Positions 6,525 through 9,492 of a stretch of 9,492 bases of DNA are shown piece by piece. The DNA lies in the NCBI GenBank assembly GCA_045132235.1, contig JBGURX010000003.1, positions 1 to 9,492 on the forward strand, read 5' to 3'. Both the position numbers and the translations under genes were made by a program. Positions within the stretch are counted from its first letter, which is position 1, and each line of letters opens with the position of its first letter. The notes under the pieces were generated by a model. That model was not told the DNA's origin, did no database searches, and worked only from the letters and a program-made list of their open reading frames with translations. The stretch comes from UBA1756 sp045132235 (GTDB lineage Bacteria > Bacteroidota > Bacteroidia > Bacteroidales > WCHB1-69).

Positions 6525-7442
6525 TTATTTGTTCACCTGGAATTTCTTGTCGCCGGTCTGGAAGAAGCTGACAATCTGGGTGGCAGCGGCCTTTGCGGCG
6601 TTGATGTTGGCCTCGGCGGTCTCGGCACCCTGTTTCTTCGGGGTGGCGAAGAAGCGCTTCTCGAAGCCTTCGAACAGACCCATCTCCACGGGGGCGATGT
6701 CGGTGCAGTATTTGATATCCTCACGCTCAGCCATCAGGGCGGCGAGTTCCTCTTCGTTGATGACCTCCTTGCGGGCGGTGTTGATCACGCAGCCGCCTTT
6801 GGGCATACGGCCGACGAGGTTCTTGCCGATCGACTTCTTGGTCTGGTCGTTGGCGGGAATATGGAGGGAGATGTAGTGGCAGTTCTCGTACATCTCTTCG
6901 AGGGTGGCAGGAACGTGCACACCTTCGGCCTCCATCTTCTCTTTCGGTACGAAGGGGTCGAAAGCCCAGACTTCCATGCCGAGGGCTTTGGCCTTTTCAG
7001 CCACGAGACGGCCGACGTTGCCGTAAGCCTGGATACCGATCTTCTTGCCTTTCAGCTCAGCGCCGGTGCCGGGTTTGAAGGTGTTGCGGGCCATGTAGAT
7101 CATCATGCCGAGGGCGAGTTCAGCCACAGCGTTGGAGTTCTGGCCGGGGGTGTTCTCAGCCACGATGTTGTTGGCAGTGCAGGCAGCGAGGTCGAGGTTG
7201 TCGAAGCCAGCTCCTGCGCGCACGACGATCTTCAGGTTCTTGGCAGCGTCCACCACCTGGGCGGTCACCTTGTCGGAACGCACGATCAGCGCGTCAACAT
7301 CAGCCACTGCATCGTAAAACTGCTGTACATCAGTGTATTTCTCGAGAAGGCACAGCTCATAACCGGCGGCCTCCACAATTCCGCGAATGCCGTCAACGGC
7401 CACCTTCGCGAAAGGTTTTTCGGTTGCTACTAATACTTTCAT
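6525..7442 (-). CDS. serA: D-3-phosphoglycerate dehydrogenase, short lysine type
   Basis: The product has 305 residues and catalyses the first step of serine synthesis, oxidising 3-phosphoglycerate to 3-phosphohydroxypyruvate with NAD. The substrate-binding lobe carries VRAGAGFDNLD (74-84) and ENTPGQNSNAVAELALG (96-112). The Rossmann core has AYGNVGR (139-145) with FDP (161-163) at the end of the next strand. Catalytic Arg224 is in NTARKEVINEEEL and Glu253 in APVE. The third catalytic residue, His in the usual TPHIG motif, is replaced: the sequence reads TPKKQG with Lys269 at that position. This matches the lysine-type phosphoglycerate dehydrogenases known from Bacteroidetes and Entamoeba. 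There is no ACT or other regulatory domain, so serine feedback as in E. coli is not expected. It lies downstream of serC on the same strand, with the four-helix-bundle gene in between; I see no clear promoter of its own. Confidence 0.96.
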   Translation of the reverse strand: MKVLVATEKPFAKVAVDGIRGIVEAAGYELCLLEKYTDVQQFYDAVADVDALIVRSDKVTAQVVDAAKNLKIVVRAGAGFDNLDLAACTANNIVAENTPGQNSNAVAELALGMMIYMARNTFKPGTGAELKGKKIGIQAYGNVGRLVAEKAKALGMEVWAFDPFVPKEKMEAEGVHVPATLEEMYENCHYISLHIPANDQTKKSIGKNLVGRMPKGGCVINTARKEVINEEELAALMAEREDIKYCTDIAPVEMGLFEGFEKRFFATPKKQGAETAEANINAAKAAATQIVSFFQTGDKKFQVNK

Positions 7443-7476
7443 CTTTTTTCAAGTTAAAAATTAAAAAACTAAAAAC

Positions 7477-7499
7477 TAAGAGTAAAAAGTAAAGAGTAA
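7477..7499 (+). repeat. Inverted repeat, left arm
   Basis: The 23 bases pair with 7905-7927 at 22 of 23 positions (core AAAAGTAAAGAGTAA). The arm lies 6 bases beyond the stop of the four-helix-bundle gene and 34 bases upstream of the serA start. Internally it is made of short AGTAAA-like repeats and sits in a wider A-rich tract from about 7451. Confidence 0.85.
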
Positions 7500-7505
7500 G
7501 AAGGG

Positions 7506-7880
7506 TTAACTTGCGTTTGCTTTTGTGTCGTTTGCCTTGATAGTTTTTAAGCTGGCTGTCAACAGAGCAATGATTTCCTCTGCATCTTTGAGCAAATCAT
7601 CACACTGCTCAGACGATATAAAATCCGTATCATGTAGAAGTCGTATCCAATAGTGGGTCTCTCGTGCTTCTTTCAGGGCGATATGAAGCTTTGCTGTAAA
7701 ATCCTTGCAGGATTGCGTTCCGCTCGCTTCTTCAATGTTCGCTCCAATGGAAGTTCCGCTTCTGAGAATTTGCTTTGAGAGAACGAACTCGCTTTTTTCA
7801 TTGCGCAAGAACTGGTAAAATTTCACCATTCTCACAGCAAAAGCATAGCTTTTATCTCTCAAAACACTCTTCTTGGCCAT
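7506..7880 (-). CDS. Four-helix-bundle protein (23S rRNA IVS / Avd-like family)
   Basis: The product has 124 residues. Four amphipathic helices are predicted by eye at about 10-28, 32-53, 56-85 and 91-115. The family signature RSGTSIGANIEEASG is at 40-54 and EARETHYWIRLL at 71-82. This family includes proteins encoded in intervening sequences of some bacterial 23S rRNAs and is distantly related to Avd of diversity-generating retroelements; members form pentamers that bind nucleic acid, and most have no known role. It is in the same direction as serC (60 bases upstream) and serA (63 bases downstream), so it lies inside their presumed operon. It is bracketed by inverted repeats at 7477-7499 and 7905-7927, which suggests insertion as a unit. 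No reverse transcriptase, variable repeat or transposase is in the window. Confidence 0.92.
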   Translation of the reverse strand: MAKKSVLRDKSYAFAVRMVKFYQFLRNEKSEFVLSKQILRSGTSIGANIEEASGTQSCKDFTAKLHIALKEARETHYWIRLLHDTDFISSEQCDDLLKDAEEIIALLTASLKTIKANDTKANAS

Positions 7881-7904
7881 TCCTATTAACTGGACACAAA
7901 CTCT

Positions 7905-7927
7905 TTACTCTTTACTTTTAACTCTTA
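7905..7927 (-). repeat. Inverted repeat, right arm
   Basis: Reverse complement of 7477-7499 with one mismatch (7920 against 7484). It lies 24 bases upstream of the four-helix-bundle start and 12 bases beyond the serC stop. In a transcript running from serC into serA the two arms would pair to form a stem enclosing the whole small gene. Confidence 0.85.
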
Positions 7928-7939
7928 ACTCAAAAAAAA

Positions 7940-9055
7940 TTATTTGTTCTTTTTCTCAAAGTCTTGCATGCACTGGACGAGCGCCTCAACGTCTTCGATG
8001 GAGCAAGCGTTGTAGAGGGAGGCGCGGAAGCCGCCGACGCTGCGGTGACCCTTGATGCCCACCATGCCGCATTCCTTGGCGTATGCCATGAAAGCATCCT
8101 GCTTGTCCTCGTAGCCGGGAGCCATCACCCAGCAGTGGTTCATGATGGAACGGTCGGCCTTGTCGGCGACGGTGCCCACGAACATGCTGTTGCGGTCGAT
8201 CTCTTCGTACAACAGAGCGGATTTCTTGGTGTTGATCTTGTTCATCTCAGCGACACCACCGATGGTTTCCTTGACCCACTTGAGGGTTTCGTGCATCATG
8301 AAGATGGCGCCTACCGGAGGAGTGTTGAACATGGAGATGTTCTTGGCCTCTTCAGCAGCGTGGGTTCTGTAGTCCACCATGGTCGGCAGCGGATTCATAT
8401 AGGCGCGGTCGCCAATGTTGCCGAGGATGGATTTCTTGACGATGACGAAGGTAACACCGGCAGGACCGACGTTCTTCTGAGCACCACCGTAAATCAAACC
8501 GTATTTGGTCACGTCAACGGGACGGCTCATGATGTCGGAGGACATATCAGCAACGAGCATCACGTTGTTGCACTTCTCAGCGGTGAAGTCCTCGCGGATC
8601 TCGGTACCGTAGATGGTGTTGTTGGTCGTGATGTGGAAGTAGTCGGCGTCAGCGGGAACGGTCCAACCCTTCGGAATGTAGTTGTAGGTCTTGTCTTCGG
8701 AGGAAGCGATGATGTCAACCTTACCGAACAATTTGGCCTCTTTAGCGGCTTTCTTAGCCCAAACACCGGTCTGGAGGTAAGCGGCTTTGCTCTTCATGAG
8801 GTTGGCGGGCACGCAGAAGAACTGGGTGCTGGCACCACCACCGAGGAAAAGGATTTCGTACTCTTCGGGGATGTTGAGAAGGTCGCGCCAGAGCTGACGG
8901 GTTTCGGCCATGATGCGCTCCCAACCCGGGGTACGGTGTGAGATTTCCATGATGCCGACACCGGTGTTGTCGAAGTTGCGCATTGCGTTGATTGTGGATT
9001 CAATTGCTTCTTTCGGAAGCACGCAGGGACCTGCGTTAAAATTGTGTACTGCCAT
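7940..9055 (-). CDS. serC: Phosphoserine aminotransferase
   Basis: The product has 371 residues, close to the 362 of E. coli SerC. It is a PLP enzyme converting 3-phosphohydroxypyruvate and glutamate to phosphoserine and 2-oxoglutarate, the step after SerA; the same enzyme often also serves pyridoxal phosphate synthesis. Visible landmarks are NFNAGPCVLP (5-14), ISHRTPGW (38-45), the cofactor phosphate loop GGGAST (72-77), Trp99 for ring stacking, Asp170 in ADMSSDIMSRP, and the Schiff-base lysine Lys194 in YGGAQKNVGPAG. The C-terminus has GIKGHRSVGGFRASLYNA, typical of the family. The start at 9055 gives the conserved N-terminus immediately. It has its own -7 box at 9102-9109 and is probably the first gene of a serC / four-helix-bundle / serA unit. 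Confidence 0.97.
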   Translation of the reverse strand: MAVHNFNAGPCVLPKEAIESTINAMRNFDNTGVGIMEISHRTPGWERIMAETRQLWRDLLNIPEEYEILFLGGGASTQFFCVPANLMKSKAAYLQTGVWAKKAAKEAKLFGKVDIIASSEDKTYNYIPKGWTVPADADYFHITTNNTIYGTEIREDFTAEKCNNVMLVADMSSDIMSRPVDVTKYGLIYGGAQKNVGPAGVTFVIVKKSILGNIGDRAYMNPLPTMVDYRTHAAEEAKNISMFNTPPVGAIFMMHETLKWVKETIGGVAEMNKINTKKSALLYEEIDRNSMFVGTVADKADRSIMNHCWVMAPGYEDKQDAFMAYAKECGMVGIKGHRSVGGFRASLYNACSIEDVEALVQCMQDFEKKNK

Positions 9056-9101
9056 GATATTAATGGTTTTAGATGATTAAATTGGTTTCCAAAATTTTCG
9101 G

Positions 9102-9109
9102 CAAAGTTA
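9102..9109 (-). promoter_or_regulatory. -7 box of the serC promoter
   Basis: The minus strand reads TAACTTTG, matching TAnnTTTG, with its 3' end 46 bases before the serC ATG. The -33 region lacks a clean TTTG at the expected spacing. Confidence 0.55.
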
Positions 9110-9160
9110 CAAAACTTTTCCCAATAAAAACGGCTTTGTTACAATATTATTTTTAGGGGA

Positions 9161-9202
9161 AAAATGAAAACTGAAAATTGAAAATTGAGAGGTGAAAACT
9201 GA
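9161..9202. repeat. A-rich short direct repeats between rnhB and serC
   Basis: TGAAAACTGA occurs at 9165-9174 and again at 9193-9202, with AAAATTGA-like units between. The tract is about 40 bases beyond the rnhB stop and upstream of the serC promoter. Its style (strings of A with T/G/C every 5-7 bases) resembles the tracts flanking the four-helix-bundle gene, but I see no coding capacity or hairpin. Confidence 0.6.
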
Positions 9203-9242
9203 TAAAAGGAAAAGAAAATGATGGGAAAAGAATGATTCTTCT

Positions 9243-9492
9243 TTAAATGGTAATATCATCAAACAGAGATGGTTGCGTGAGTCTCTTCAAGTGAAAACTC
9301 TTGCGGTGGTAGGGCGAAAGGCCATAGCGGATGACGGCATCCTGATGCTCCTTGGTGGGATAGCCCACATTTTTCTTCCAACCATACATCGGAAATTCCG
9401 CATCCAGCTTCATCATCAGCTCGTCGCGGTAGGTCTTGGCAAGGATGGAGGCGGCGGCAATGTTCATGAAGGTGGCGTCGCCCTTCACGATG
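9243..9492 (-). CDS. rnhB: Ribonuclease HII, C-terminal part
   Basis: About 83 C-terminal residues are visible; the frame is still open at 9492, so the start lies beyond the window. The enzyme cuts the RNA strand of RNA-DNA hybrids and starts removal of ribonucleotides misincorporated in DNA. The visible part opens with IVKGDATFMNIAAASILAK. The Asp of KGD aligns with the fourth metal-binding carboxylate (Asp126 in E. coli), while the other three lie in the missing part. YRDELM, YGWKKNVGYPTKEH and HRKSFHLKRL are family hallmarks. The GTG at 9486-9488 is an internal Val codon, not a start. The gene ends at a TAA at 9243-9245; the 187-base gap to serC shows no hairpin terminator. Confidence 0.95.
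   Translation of the reverse strand, partial: IVKGDATFMNIAAASILAKTYRDELMMKLDAEFPMYGWKKNVGYPTKEHQDAVIRYGLSPYHRKSFHLKRLTQPSLFDDITI

Noticed and set aside
6450..7433. 327-codon open frame on the plus strand opposite serA
   Set aside because: It mirrors almost all of serA, whose motifs are complete. The translation is Gly/Val/His-rich with no recognisable domain, as expected from a complement of codon-biased coding DNA.
7477..7927. Diversity-generating retroelement, because the small gene is Avd-like
   Set aside because: No reverse transcriptase, template repeat or variable-repeat gene is present; the surface-protein repeats at 2-490 differ by mostly silent changes, not by A-to-N substitution.
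7964..8941. 325-codon open frame on the plus strand opposite serC
   Set aside because: Lies wholly inside serC, which is intact with all active-site motifs; the antisense translation looks like low-information His/Val/Gly shadow.

Overview
The window looks like chromosome from a member of the Bacteroidetes, most likely order Bacteroidales. The evidence is a type IX secretion C-terminal sorting domain on a repeat-rich surface protein, lipoproteins with an N-K-E export-like signal after the lipobox cysteine, promoter -7 boxes of the TAnnTTTG type (three copies of TATTTTTG and one TAACTTTG), no Shine-Dalgarno-like sites noticed upstream of the starts, and a SerA of the short lysine-bearing type. 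I cannot name genus or species.

Layout, left to right. (a) 2-1516 (+): C-terminal part of a large secreted or cell-surface protein with Cys-containing tandem repeats, three InlB-B-like repeats and a sorting tail. (b) 1517-1656: two convergent terminators built from the same inverted word. (c) 3197 down to 1657 (-): efp followed by an LpxD-family acyltransferase, stop and start sharing one base. (d) 3447-3289 (-): a 52-residue rubredoxin. A 38-bp near-palindrome containing the probable efp -7 box lies between it and efp. (e) 3609-6447 (+): three tandem paralogous lipoproteins of unknown function, divergent from the rubredoxin and closed by a strong hairpin at 6469-6500. (f) 9055 down to 6525 (-): serC and serA, the first two steps of serine synthesis from 3-phosphoglycerate. 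Between them is a small four-helix-bundle gene bracketed by 23-bp inverted repeats. (g) 9492-9243 (-): the C-terminal part of ribonuclease HII.

How the genes fit together. efp and the acyltransferase are housekeeping (translation of difficult peptide bonds; probably lipid A or envelope acylation). SerA oxidises 3-phosphoglycerate and SerC transaminates the product; the phosphatase SerB is not in the window. The surface protein and the lipoprotein trio form the envelope or accessory component.

The feature most worth a second look is the inverted-repeat-bounded four-helix-bundle cassette inside the serC-serA unit. It resembles in architecture the intervening sequences that carry related proteins in some 23S rRNA genes. 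The lipoprotein triplet comes next. There is no gene-free stretch over 300 bases; the longest gaps are 9056-9242, 3448-3608 and 1517-1656, and all hold promoters, terminators or A-rich repeats.
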